From the NCBI GenBank assembly GCA_933822405.4, contig CAKOGP040001090.1, positions 1 through 28,476 on the forward strand: DNA of 28,476 nt, given 5' to 3'. Positions 19,745 through 28,476 of this stretch are shown in pieces. Below the pieces are notes generated by a model that saw only the letters and a program-made list of their open reading frames with translations, was not told the DNA's origin and did not search any database. The first letter of the stretch is position 1. Each line of letters starts with the position of its first letter. This stretch comes from Cylindrotheca closterium. Taxonomy: Eukaryota; Bacillariophyta; Bacillariophyceae; Bacillariales; Bacillariaceae. A program made the translations under genes and the position numbers.

Positions 19745-20998
19745 ATGATTCGAGCTTCCAAGAGAAACAAACTCAAAGGTAAGAGTGGCTTAGGATATCA
19801 GAGGACACAATTATCCTTTCATTTCGTAAAATCTCATGTCTAATATTGCCTCCCTTGAACAGAACGATTGGAAACCTTCAAGACCTTTGCACTCCTTTTC
19901 ATGATTGCAATCAACATCTTCGAACAGCACTCTGCATTTGAATCAAACTTTCAACGAGAATTGGCGGAATCAAGTAATGACGTCGTAGTAGATCACTTAT
20001 TGACATCGTCTCCAAAGGCAATAAAACAGGAATACGCATCCTATGTTCCATCTCATTTGGAAACGAGAATCATGGCAAGCTCTCGTTCCGAGTTGCAATA
20101 CGATCGTATGAGGGCTGATGAGTGCAGCTTATTTTTCAATACGAGTCAATCTGGTATCTCTCCTGAATATCACGAGTACGTGGCCATGATGGACAAGTAT
20201 ATCAAAGCGGTGAAGAACTTTGACGCCAAAGTGGATGACCTCCGACTGATCCCAACCGAAAAGCGACAAAAGATATGCCAGTCCATGGATAATATTCTGA
20301 AGGGTGCCTTTCCAGCAGAGAATAGTTTATCTAGGACCAGGGGAGGTTTTATAGAGCCATTGCTTCCACCCCTCCGACATCCGCGATTCTGTGAAGATGG
20401 TCATTTGGGATGGGACTCGGTATATCTGTTGAACATTGATTATCTTGTTCATGATTTTGGTTTGATGTGCAACCAGCTCAACAGCACTTCGAAAACAGTC
20501 TTTGTTGATTTGGGCGCTTCACTCGACTATCATCCAGAAAACAATCCAGCGCTACAACTTGTCGATTTGTACCAAAAGTTTGGAATCAAATTCGACCATT
20601 ACTATGCATTTGAAGCCACTGTGATTCCCCCAGACCAGGTGTTTCAAAAGGTTCCGAGGGACATTTTGCCTTCTTATCATTGGTTCAACGTTCCTGTAGA
20701 AGTACTTGAAACAAGCAAACAGAATCCATGGGCATCAATTCTATCCAAATACAATGAAGATGATTTGGTGGTTGTCAAGCTTGACATTGACACCCCAGCA
20801 GCTGAGATTCCTCTCGTTGGTCAACTACTGGAAGAAAAGAACTCGAGAATAGTTGACCAGTTTTATTTCGAGCACCACGTCCGAATGAAGAACATGCTGC
20901 GCTTTTGGAAGACTGGTGCAACCAAAACGCTACAACATTCGATGGACCTCTTTACACAGCTTCGTCAAACGGGTATTGCTGCACATTCCTGGATATGA
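19745..20998 (+). CDS. FkbM-like membrane-anchored methyltransferase-type protein, copy B
   Basis: Two exons, 19745-19778 (34 nt) and 19863-20998, giving 389 aa, exactly the length of copy A. The first exon MIRASKRNKLK joins ERLETFKTFALLFMIAINIF across an 84-nt intron (GTAAGA...TTGAACAG). Without that exon the main frame has no ATG until inside the membrane segment. After the single anchor (about residues 16-31) comes a luminal-type body with a KRQKICQSMDNILKGAF block and RGGFIEPLLPPLRHPRFCE. The SAM-binding-like VFVDLGAS is at about 224-231, VVKLDIDTPAAEIPL at about 315-329 and DQFYFEHHVRMKN at about 343-355. The products of A and B are largely alignable end to end; the main difference is just after HPRFCE. 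The pair is an inverted duplication. The substrate is unknown; sugar O-methylation is a family-based guess. Confidence 0.78.
19779..19862 (+). other. Phase-1 intron of FkbM-like copy B
   Basis: An 84-nt intron with donor CAAAG|GTAAGA and acceptor CTTGAACAG|AACG. Its position after codon 11 plus one base is identical to that in copy A. Confidence 0.8.
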
Positions 20999-21534
20999 AA
21001 CTATGATCACACTATCCCTGCGGATGACATGATGACAATCCCACGAGCGCGAAACAACTACAACTGCTGCTTGCCTGAGAAAACGAGCCGTGCTGCCCTG
21101 TTGGTTGAAAATCAAACTGATAATGGAAGGACTAGACATTGATTCTACAGTAGTTGTAGGAACCTCGAGAAAGAAGAAAGAGAGCCCCACTAGACAATTG
21201 TCATCTTGGTCATCAGGCTTTACCGTCACCAAAATAAAGGGAAAATTTCAAGCGGCGGAGATGGAGCTGATCCGAGGTCAATGGATTGCGGATGACGGGC
21301 TAGGTCCAGAGTGTGTTTCAGCCGTTTGGATGGCTTTCTTCTGGTACCATGTGTTGCCCTCGTACGTGACTATAGGATGACAAAAAATCTTTTGGGGCGT
21401 TCGAGTCTTCAGGATAGTGGAAAGGACCGGTCTATCTAGTGTCCTATACCGGTAGACTATAGAGTTGTCTGAATAGCTGCAGAGGATGCAAGCGCATGAA
21501 ACTGTAACCCACTCCAATGATGAAACGTATGGAG
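20999..21534. other. Convergent intergenic region
   Basis: It lies between the stop codons of FkbM-like copy B and the fucosyltransferase gene and should hold both 3' UTRs. Short open frames on both strands (for example 21090-21380) have no recognisable content. Confidence 0.5.
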
Positions 21535-22884
21535 TCAGACAAACTTGTAATTTTGCAGTTTCAATAAATGCCGCATCTTTGTTTTCAAAGTCTCTCCCTC
21601 AAAATTGAAATACCTTTCGACCGTAGCATTGCCATCTTTGAGGATTGGATGGCTCATTGTCTTGTGATAAGCCTCGGGATGATGCTCCAAATGATCGACC
21701 CGCTCCAGTGCATCGGTTGGGTTGGTGACATTGTAATAGATGAATGAATCCGGATGAAATATATCAAACACCATAGTAGACCCGTAATAAATGGGGATGC
21801 ATCCACCCAAAAAGGCCATTAGGATCTTTTCCGTAACGTAGGGTTGTTCGTAGACATGTTCCATGACGAGACAGAATCGAAACCCCGAGTAGAACTCGAC
21901 GTTGGCGTGCCAATTGGAGAGGGATATACCATTTTGGACAAAGGTGCGATTGTTGTTCGGCTCACTGCCACCGTGGCACTTGCCACCATGAAATGCCGGC
22001 CCAATGGTGGACAATGCTAGGTAGGCTTCGTCTCGGAACTTGACGCAATTTGTTGCTGCATAAATGAGAAACTGCTTTTCTTTCTTGCCTTGAGGACGAT
22101 TGGAAGCTTCTACCAATAGAGCATGGGGGTCCATCTTGTTTTGTTGTCGTTGCAGTTGTTGTTGTTGCAGTTGTGGGCGAAATATACCCCACCATGTCAT
22201 TTGCAAGTACGTGAGCGTCATGACCCGGTCCGTGTTGTTGTTTTCGGTGGCAGGACCAATCAAGAATTTTCTTCCTCCCTTCATCCGCAGTGGCAAATAG
22301 TTTGATATGCTCTCTCCACTAGTGTAAATAATATTCCCCTTAAAGTCGTCTATCAGCCATTTGAAGACAATTCCATTGCAGGTTTCGGTCAGTGGCAAAA
22401 GAAAGAAATCCCAGGGATGATTCCGATGTTGGTGCTCTTGCTTCCACGCCTGCCGTTGGCGGCCATTTGCAAATCTCGTTTCGACAAATTCGTATTCTTC
22501 CAAGACGGCCGAAAGAATCAATCTGGCTTCGCCAAAGGCATTCCCATTGTTGCCCGTACAGTAAAAGATGGAAGCTGGAGTGTCGGATTTCTGGATCGTC
22601 ACCATTTGTCCCTTGAGATGTTCCTCTGAATCTGTTGCATCATCCAGGGAATCATCCTCGTCGTTGTCTACATGGCTACGTTCGTCGGCATTTGTGCTGT
22701 TGTGAATGGCAGCCGTAATGGTGGAGGATACGTATTGAAGAATGTCGGCCTTGAGATAGGAAGTAAGAGGAGATGACGGGCTTGGTATCCGCCGATGGAA
22801 GAAATCAAAGAGCAAAAGGAGAAAGAGACCTTGTTTCCAAGGGAATGTAGGGCGTTTTCTCCCACCCGAAACACGCACAGCCAT
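21535..22884 (-). CDS. GT10-family alpha-1,3-fucosyltransferase-like protein
   Basis: A single exon of 449 aa. Glycosyltransferase family 10 moves fucose from GDP-fucose onto N-acetylglucosamine or other acceptors in the Golgi. The N-terminus is a short basic tail and a hydrophobic segment (GLFLLLLFDFFH, about 19-30), so it is a type II Golgi protein. An acidic, probably disordered stem runs from about 60 to 95. The family C-terminal core is clear at about 335-382: FRFCLVMEHVYEQPYVTEKI, then LMAFLGGCIPIYYGS and VFDIFHPDSFIYYN. This matches the conserved ...FENS...YVTEK...A...G.VPI..G... pattern. The family's usual Glu-Asn in the FENS position reads Glu-His here. A Gln-rich insert (RPQLQQQQLQRQQ, about 236-248) breaks the N-lobe. 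The start is the only reasonable ATG, just before the anchor. It is convergent with FkbM-like copy B. Confidence 0.88.
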   Translation of the reverse strand: MAVRVSGGRKRPTFPWKQGLFLLLLFDFFHRRIPSPSSPLTSYLKADILQYVSSTITAAIHNSTNADERSHVDNDEDDSLDDATDSEEHLKGQMVTIQKSDTPASIFYCTGNNGNAFGEARLILSAVLEEYEFVETRFANGRQRQAWKQEHQHRNHPWDFFLLPLTETCNGIVFKWLIDDFKGNIIYTSGESISNYLPLRMKGGRKFLIGPATENNNTDRVMTLTYLQMTWWGIFRPQLQQQQLQRQQNKMDPHALLVEASNRPQGKKEKQFLIYAATNCVKFRDEAYLALSTIGPAFHGGKCHGGSEPNNNRTFVQNGISLSNWHANVEFYSGFRFCLVMEHVYEQPYVTEKILMAFLGGCIPIYYGSTMVFDIFHPDSFIYYNVTNPTDALERVDHLEHHPEAYHKTMSHPILKDGNATVERYFNFEGETLKTKMRHLLKLQNYKFV

Positions 22885-23157
22885 TATTGTATCAGTAAAA
22901 GTAATATTTGCACCGTCATTGTTTTTTTGGCGTTTGCTCTGTTTTTATTTCCATGCCATTTTCATCGTTCGAGTGGAACGCGACGGACCGGTTGACGTCT
23001 GGCATACGTACGCAAAATGAAACTCAGAAACACAAAACTTCAACCTCCCAAAACTTCATCCCAAGAAATACCACGACGTCCTTCACCAATACACCATAAA
23101 AATAAACCGCTTTTCCTATAGTCGTCACCTCTATAGTCCTATTGATAACTTCTTATC
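22885..23157. promoter_or_regulatory. Divergent upstream region of the fucosyltransferase gene and the Cys-rich ORF
   Basis: It contains short open frames without protein-like content. It must include the promoter of the minus-strand fucosyltransferase gene. No specific motif is recognised. Confidence 0.4.
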
Positions 23158-23430
23158 ATGACGAATAGTAAGAGGCAGTATGGAAGCCGCAATCAATCGA
23201 CAAAGTACAAGAAACAGAAATCTTCACATTGTCAACTGATCTCAGATTGCGATGTCTTTAGAGCGTCCATGGATACAAAACAGTGCTGTAATTGCCACGA
23301 TCACATCTATTGTTCGTTGGAAACCGATTGTACCACATGTCACAACAATTATTGAAATTATTGTGTCGAATGCTTTGCAGATCTGATATCATCTCCAGAA
23401 CGACGAATGTTTTTTCAGCTGTCAGTCTGA
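23158..23430 (+). pseudogene. Small Cys-rich (zinc-finger-like) ORF broken by a 9-bp tandem duplication
   Basis: ATG at 23158 opens a frame with a Lys/Ser/Gln-rich N-terminus and then a Cys/His cluster (CCNCHDHIYCSLETDCTTCH). It stops at TGA 23353-23355. The same frame continues after the stop with NYCVECFADLISSPERRMFF and ends at 23428-23430. The stop lies in a 9-bp tandem duplication (AATTATTGA followed by AATTATTGT). With a single unit the Cys spacing would run through as CHNN-YC--C, as in small treble-clef or RING-like zinc ribbons. I cannot name the family. It could be a recent pseudogene, a polymorphic allele, or a sequencing artefact. A different frame reads on to 23606 (ending RINFTRVRISEQ) and might be a further, shifted exon. 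Confidence 0.45.
23347..23364. repeat. 9-bp tandem duplication creating a stop codon
   Basis: AATTATTGA at 23347-23355 is followed directly by AATTATTGT at 23356-23364. The first unit supplies the in-frame TGA of the Cys-rich ORF. Confidence 0.75.
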
Positions 23431-23710
23431 TTAAAGCATGGTCGAAGGGCATGGCAAGCAAAACAACATCTGACATATTCATACTGTATGACGACTATGA
23501 TGAAAAGCTCGATCCAATTCGAAGCTTCAACTCCAAGTATGGCGCTGACGAGGAGGAGGATGGTGAAAGAATTAATTTCACTCGCGTTAGAATTTCTGAA
23601 CAATAAAGTGTCGAATCAGTCGAATGAATCCTATCGGAACCTATCGGAACCCTCAAAGAAATGAATAAAATGAGAAACCACGAGTCGCAAAGATCCTTCT
23701 CGTTCATGAG

Positions 23711-23745
<35 letters not shown>
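23711..23745. repeat. (TCA)n microsatellite in the 5' region of the NAPRT gene
   Basis: Nearly twelve uninterrupted TCA units, about 105 bp before the start codon of the nicotinate phosphoribosyltransferase gene. It is likely in its 5' UTR or promoter, and its length is probably variable between alleles. Confidence 0.85.
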
Positions 23746-23850
23746 GTAACAATACAGTAGCTCCTCATAGCACGACACTTCACCACAATATTAAACCAAT
23801 AGATTACTTGGTCGCTTGCTTGCTTGATTGATCGATCGATTCTATCCACA

Positions 23851-25611
23851 ATGTCAGCTCCCAACACTACCCCTACAAATCCTTTGGTCACAGCGTTGCT
23901 CACAGACCTCTATCAAATCACCATGACCTACGCTCATTGGAGAATTGGGAAGCATGAAGAACCCGCGGTCTTTGAGCTCTTTTTTCGAAAGAACCCCTTT
24001 CAAGGTAAGTGTATTTATTCTGATGATCTGGCATCCATTGTTGTTCGACCAAAATCATACTGGTTTTTGATTCATTCCCATTTGTACTAATGCCACCCGT
24101 CCATTATTGCCTACCACTCCCCCACTCCCTCATTCACTCATTCACTAGGCGCCTTTACCATTTTTTGCGGATTGGACGAATGCTTGAAGTACATCCAGTC
24201 CTTTTCTTTTTCGGATGAGGACATTGAATATTTGAAATCAACACCTGCTCTTTGCAATTGCGAGGATGGCTATTTCGAGTATCTTAGAACCTTATCGACA
24301 ACACAAACTCCAACCTTCCAAGTCCGAGCTCTCAAGGAAGGAACCATCGTATTTCCAAAGATCCCCATGGTCATCATTGAAGCCCCTCTTGGTTTGGGTC
24401 AATTGCTGGAAACGACATTATTGAATTTGGTCAATTTTCCTTCGCTCGTGGCCACCAATGCGGCTCGGATGGTCTTGGCCGCCAAACCATTTCCCTGCAT
24501 TGAATTTGGGTTGCGACGAGCCCAAGGCCCGGATGGAGCCTGTACGGCCAGCAAGTATGCATATGCGGCTGGATTTTCCGCCACGAGTAATGTGCACGCA
24601 GGAAAGCTATTTGGAATCCCCATTTCGGGAACCCATGCGCATGCCTATGTCCAAGCATTTTCCTCTTTGGACGACGTCCAAGATTTGCAGTTGCTAAACA
24701 AAAAGACACAAGCGACGGAGGCCTTCTTGCCAAAAGTGTTGGGCTATCGCAAGGATGGAACGAATGACGGAGAACTCGCTGCTTTTGTGGCATATGCCTG
24801 TGCCTTCCCGGATACTTGTTTGTGTTTGGTCGATACTTATGACACCTTACAAAGTGGACTTCCCAACTTTATTGCCACGGCCAAGGCCTTGGATGATTTT
24901 GGATATCAACCCAAAGGAATTCGACTGGATTCGGGCGATTTGAGTGCTCTCAGTTTGAAATGCAAGTCTGTCTTTGAAGAAGTAGAGGGGTCAACTAGTC
25001 GTCAAGTCTTTGGAAACTTGACAATCGTCGCAAGCAATGATATCAATGAAGAAACCTTATATCAATTGGCTGAACGTGGACATGGTATCACAGCCTTTGG
25101 CATTGGAACCAATCTCGTCACTTGTCAAGCCCAGCCCGCGTTGGGGTGTGTATACAAACTGGTAGAATGGAAGGGAGAACCAAGAATAAAGCTATCGAAC
25201 GACCTGCCCAAGATCACGATACCTTCGCGAAAGAATGTCTATCGATTATTTGGCAAAGAAGGCACTCCGTTGGTGGACTACATGGCAATGCAAGATGAAT
25301 CTCCTCCTAAACCTGGTGATCGCATCACATGTCGCCATCCCTTCAAGTCTCAAAAGAGACTGATTTGCACACCCACCTCTGTTGTCACCTTGCATTCTGT
25401 CGTTTTTGACAATGGTGCAAAGGCTGCTCTAGCCGAATCATCAAATTTGTCAGAGACCCGTTCCTATGTGCAGACTGAATTGGACAAATTTCCGGACGCC
25501 ATCAAGCGATATGAAGACCCGGAGGAATATCCCATGATGGTTTCAATCACCTTGTACAAGTTCCTTCACGATCTATGGGAACGAAATGCACCCATCAAGG
25601 AAGTAGCGTAA
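23851..25611 (+). CDS. NAPRT: Nicotinate phosphoribosyltransferase
   Basis: Two exons (23851-24004 and 24149-25611) give 538 aa, the usual eukaryotic length. The enzyme converts nicotinate and PRPP to nicotinate mononucleotide with ATP use, the first step of the Preiss-Handler route to NAD, in the cytosol. Family marks run in order: [15 protein letters not shown] at about 16-30; [13 protein letters not shown] at about 170-182; GTHAHAYV at about 212-219, the site of the His phosphorylated in this family; DTYDT at about 280-284; GIRLDSGDL at about 308-316; [20 protein letters not shown]; and [20 protein letters not shown] at about 368-387. All key motifs are intact. The frame is open to 23824 but the first ATG is 23851, which gives the expected short N-terminus. 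The intron sits right after the conserved FFRKNPFQ, before GAFTIFCGL. Confidence 0.95.
24005..24148 (+). other. Intron of the NAPRT gene
   Basis: A 144-nt phase-1 intron, TTTCAAG|GTAAGT to CATTCACTAG|GCGCC, with a pyrimidine- and CATTCACT-repeat-rich 3' end. Splicing joins NPFQ to GAFTIF, a junction conserved in the family. Confidence 0.9.
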
Positions 25612-26328
25612 TTGGGATGTTGCACGGGATAGTTTCGAGAACGGCGATTCTTGCCACTGTAAAAGAATACCATTATTGTACCTGGTTCCGTCCCAAGTAC
25701 CAACAGAGTAAACTAAAATTGAAAATGGAATTTGTGTTGGAAATAAGTGTATTGAAGTAAATATAATATCAAAATGGAGATTCTATTTGGACCGGACGCC
25801 TAATGGCTCAGCCCAAACTTACTACATGCAGGCGATCAAATCGAAAACACAGCAATCCAAATCATCTGACGATGTCAACAACGGCTCCTAACAAATACGG
25901 GACATGCATACTACCTCAAACCATTCGAGACACACAACAATCAAACAGAGATGAAATAGTCTGAATTGCAAGCAATTGGAGCAGCAAATGGAAGAATAAT
26001 GGAAGTGCATGTGCAATCAATTTGCTGGTGTTTCACACTATACACCACATTGATCCAGATTGTAGTCAGCTCGCTTGGAAACGTCTCACCAGATCACAAT
26101 TGACTGTATCTTTGCAATTTATCTGCCATCTTGACAAGCACTCGTTTCAATCCCTGAAGACAGTACTCAGTGCAAAATAACAATTGTTTTGGCCTGTCAA
26201 TCCTCTAACCCGCGCTTGCAGCACTGAAAAAAACGATTGAATCATTGGATGATTGCTTCAATATCCGTTCAGACAACACACTATACACCACATTGATCCA
26301 AACTGTAGTCAGCTCGCTTGGAAACGTC
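25612..26328. other. Convergent intergenic region with a copy of an 87-bp repeat
   Basis: About 0.7 kb between the stops of the NAPRT and SGNH genes. Apart from the 3' UTRs, the only structure I see is the direct repeat copy at 26034-26120. Confidence 0.55.
26034..26120. repeat. 87-bp direct repeat, copy 1
   Basis: Identical to 26277-26363 except for two substitutions, with 156 bp between copies. It contains an orphan copy of the last codons and stop of the neighbouring minus-strand SGNH gene (AKIQSIVIW plus TGA on the minus strand). Confidence 0.9.
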
Positions 26329-26363
26329 TCACCAGATCACAATTGACTGTATCTTTGCAATTT
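26277..26363. repeat. 87-bp direct repeat, copy 2, overlapping the SGNH gene 3' end
   Basis: It spans the final 11 codons and stop of the SGNH gene and about 52 bp of its 3' UTR. It is 97-98% identical to copy 1 at 26034-26120. Confidence 0.9.
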
Positions 26364-28182
26364 GTTTCACACCGGGTGGCTGGCAAAGTTCAATAGAGAG
26401 AACACTTGGTTGCACCGTGTCAAAGATGAACCAGTAAACATCCGTTCTTGTCCCCCAGGTATTGGCGTTGGAAAGGTGACAGGGCCATTTCTTGACGATA
26501 GATGGCTCTTTCTCCACGCGCATAGGAATGAGCCTGCCATCCGCAGTCATATTTGAACCATTCAATTTCACATTGATGCCAGTCGATTCGAGTAAGGGCC
26601 CTTTGAATCGAAAGGCCAAAAGCATAACTCGGACATCTTCAATTGGCGTAAATGGTGCTTCAACGGAAAATGAATTCGCTGCGTCCCCACCGCAAAAGCC
26701 CAACGGTGTGCATCGTTGTCGATCTTGCCGAACTAGACGTTTTCTTCCAAAATTCTCAATCTGCTTGACCCCTGAACCAGACACCAGCTGTCGTGGAGTA
26801 AGCGGATTTAGCGCTGGAAGATCTAGTGTCCATGCACCTGCTGGAGATTTCCAACCTGATGCTGAGTCGGTTATCACTTGCTTCAAATCTCGTTTTGCCA
26901 CTGTCTCGACTCCACAACTCCATTCGTATTCGGTATCAGCTAGATACATCGTCGGCTTTTCGGGAATCAAGCTTCCTCTTGGACTCAAGAAGGCTAAGAG
27001 TAAAAACGCAGTAGCTAGATGCCCCAGATCGCTGGCGTGATGAACATCGTTTAGGAAGGGGCATTCACTAAAATTCCAGCATGATGATAGCCCCAGCTCG
27101 TCAACATATGTCGCCATGTTGATATGCCCGGCAACGAAATCAAATTGTCTTGCAATGTCACCATGTGACTGGAATGCTCGACCTACAATTGCCATCGTTG
27201 TCTTATCGTGATGATATGGCGTGTCCCAGTAGTATATCAGAATGACAAGCGGCGGCTGCTTCATCTTACCAACCTCATGAATCCAAGGAAGAAAGTTGAG
27301 CTTTGCATTTTGCATGATCAAATCTTCCTCCAGTTCAGCCGCATCGTTTATAGAGAATTCCCATAGTATTAAGTCGGCATCGGGAGGAATGAAGCTGTCA
27401 AAAAGTACCGCACTATGCAGCGAATTCCGGGTACCATGCCCTTGGCCTATCACCTGCACTGTTTGGTTCCAACCATCAGCTCTTATATTTGAAAGAAGAT
27501 CATTCACGTAGTTACCAAGCCTTGCATAGTACCGCTCGTTCCTATACATTGGTGTTGATCCACCACCAGCAGTTGTCGAACCGCCGTTAGCAACAACTTT
27601 GAAGGTTCTGTCTTCTTCCCGTGCTTGAATTAATTTGGCAATCAATCTAGAATGGGTCTCTTCATTATAAATTGATATCGAGTTTTGGTGTCGCGGATAC
27701 GGAAATTCTTCAAACATGAGATTCAGATTGTCGACTCCTGTCGATGTATTAGAGCTCAGAGCATTGGTTAAAGTGCGTAGTCGGCTCTCCATCTCATTCC
27801 CTGCAACTTTTTCGCTTTTCATCGAGTGATCATCAGTCGGAATATGCTGGGAGGTCCAGAGGTCCTCCCACTTGTTTAGGTAGGACATGGGCGTCTCCTT
27901 CATTGGCCTTGTCGTACCAGGAAAACTTCTCAGACGCGTGTAGGAACGACTGTATTCTTTGGATTTGCTTGCTTTATCAGACTGGTTACCAATATAATTA
28001 CTTCCATTGGTATTCATTTTTGTTGGAAAAACAAAGTGTTCCATGGATATCCAACACGCCGCGTTCAAAGTAGCAAATGCAATTAGAGCCATGGCACAAT
28101 CCCTTCGTGTACGAATTGTCTGCCACACGATAGCAAGAGATCGAAACTCATCAGAGCTAAGACTCTGGATGGAATCTGACAT
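26329..28182 (-). CDS. SGNH/GDSL-hydrolase-like type II membrane protein
   Basis: A single exon of 617 aa. A cytosolic N-terminus with TIRTRR just before a hydrophobic anchor (CAMALIAFATLNAACWISM, about 29-47) is followed by a Ser/Thr-rich stem and a luminal domain. SGNH-fold blocks are visible: VVANGGSTTAGGG at about 196-208 (nucleophile Ser near 202), GQGHGTRNS at about 246-254 (block II Gly), EFSINDA at about 275-281 (block III Asn) and DVHHASDLGH at about 379-388 (block V Asp379 and His382). The last 200 residues form a separate, probably beta-rich module with several Cys (QRCTPLGFCGG, FKGPLLES, WFIFDTVQPSVLSIELCQPP). SGNH proteins in the secretory pathway are often esterases or acyltransferases on polysaccharides, but the substrate is unknown. 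The ATG chosen is the first of the frame and gives a short cytosolic tail. The 3' terminal codons lie in a duplicated 87-bp segment. Confidence 0.82.
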   Translation of the reverse strand: MSDSIQSLSSDEFRSLAIVWQTIRTRRDCAMALIAFATLNAACWISMEHFVFPTKMNTNGSNYIGNQSDKASKSKEYSRSYTRLRSFPGTTRPMKETPMSYLNKWEDLWTSQHIPTDDHSMKSEKVAGNEMESRLRTLTNALSSNTSTGVDNLNLMFEEFPYPRHQNSISIYNEETHSRLIAKLIQAREEDRTFKVVANGGSTTAGGGSTPMYRNERYYARLGNYVNDLLSNIRADGWNQTVQVIGQGHGTRNSLHSAVLFDSFIPPDADLILWEFSINDAAELEEDLIMQNAKLNFLPWIHEVGKMKQPPLVILIYYWDTPYHHDKTTMAIVGRAFQSHGDIARQFDFVAGHINMATYVDELGLSSCWNFSECPFLNDVHHASDLGHLATAFLLLAFLSPRGSLIPEKPTMYLADTEYEWSCGVETVAKRDLKQVITDSASGWKSPAGAWTLDLPALNPLTPRQLVSGSGVKQIENFGRKRLVRQDRQRCTPLGFCGGDAANSFSVEAPFTPIEDVRVMLLAFRFKGPLLESTGINVKLNGSNMTADGRLIPMRVEKEPSIVKKWPCHLSNANTWGTRTDVYWFIFDTVQPSVLSIELCQPPGVKQIAKIQSIVIW

Positions 28183-28476
28183 GGTAAAAAGGGGTAAGGA
28201 TGCAGAAAAATGTTCTGAAGTGATTCTTGAAAAACCGTTTGCCTACAGTACAGTACCAGGTTAGGAGTCGTACATCTCGTTTCATAATTGGTGGCTAGAT
28301 ATTGTCCTAGCCCACGCAGGCTTTCCGGGTTCCGATCCGGGTGAGACACAGATTCGGGCCTCCAAGAGTAGAACTCGAAGAGTTCCAACTCGAAGAGTCC
28401 ACGAACTTGAAGTCTCCGCAAGATATAAATCCTGCGTCCTTTTCTTTCCCCTGGGCGGGTGGGCGGGAGTTAAAAA
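28183..28476. promoter_or_regulatory. Upstream region of the SGNH gene, with short inverted repeats
   Basis: It contains the promoter of the minus-strand SGNH gene and possibly that of an off-window plus-strand neighbour (TATAAAT near 28425). GAACTC-GAA-GAGTTC (about 28370-28384) is a perfect 6-bp inverted repeat, and most of it (AACTCGAAGAGT) is repeated 15 bp later. GGTTCCGATCC near 28328 resembles a pol III B box, but I cannot fold a tRNA around it. Confidence 0.35.

Noticed and set aside
19568..19843. Plus-strand open frame overlapping the first exon of FkbM-like copy B
   Set aside because: It runs through the GTAAGA donor in a different frame from the protein; the matched exon structure of the two copies explains the locus better.
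22100..22305. Cys- and Leu-rich plus-strand frames opposite the fucosyltransferase
   Set aside because: These are reverse complements of the Gln-rich (CAA/CAG) insert and have no independent support.
28291..28345. tRNA gene
   Set aside because: The B-box-like GGTTCCGATCC has no complementary T-arm stem and no acceptor or anticodon arm can be drawn.
1..28476. CRISPR array, prophage or bacterial defence system
   Set aside because: No spaced repeats, no bacterial operon layout; genes are intron-bearing and eukaryotic.

Overview
The window looks like a piece of a diatom (stramenopile) nuclear genome. Genes are intron-poor, and where introns occur they are short GT-AG introns of 68-144 nt. The proteins are eukaryotic (HEATR1/UTP10, nicotinate phosphoribosyltransferase, GT10 fucosyltransferase, SAP-TPR protein). 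Decayed retroelements lie between genes. There is no sign of operons, plasmid or phage. The diatom assignment is an inference from protein style and intron structure, not from a search.

Left third (1-9.1 kb): a minus-strand SAP-TPR/HAT gene runs off the left edge and is cut in two by a decayed Penelope-like element (about 259-2193). Then come about 5 kb without an intact gene. These hold two related, oppositely oriented, 5'-truncated non-LTR retroelement copies (about 5044-6880 minus; 7756-8506 plus). They share a C-terminal zinc-knuckle ORF region, a 3' UTR and a TTA-repeat tail. The plus copy is flanked by a perfect 14-bp direct repeat, a probable target-site duplication. It lies within a further decayed minus-strand reading frame that I could not identify.

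Middle (9.2-18 kb): a 2200-aa HEATR1/UTP10 homologue (small-subunit processome, rRNA transcription and processing) with one late intron, followed on the same strand by an unrecognised 553-aa protein.

Right part (18.3-28.5 kb): a head-to-head pair of 389-aa membrane-anchored FkbM-like proteins sharing a 200-bp intergenic region and identical exon lengths; a GT10 alpha-1,3-fucosyltransferase-like gene; a small Cys-rich ORF broken by a 9-bp tandem duplication; an intact nicotinate phosphoribosyltransferase gene (NAD salvage); and a 617-aa SGNH-hydrolase-like type II membrane protein whose 3' end is duplicated as an 87-bp direct repeat. Two FkbM-like proteins, a fucosyltransferase and an SGNH protein, each with one N-terminal membrane anchor, lie within 10 kb. 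They could all act on secretory-pathway glycans, but clustering by function is only a hypothesis here.
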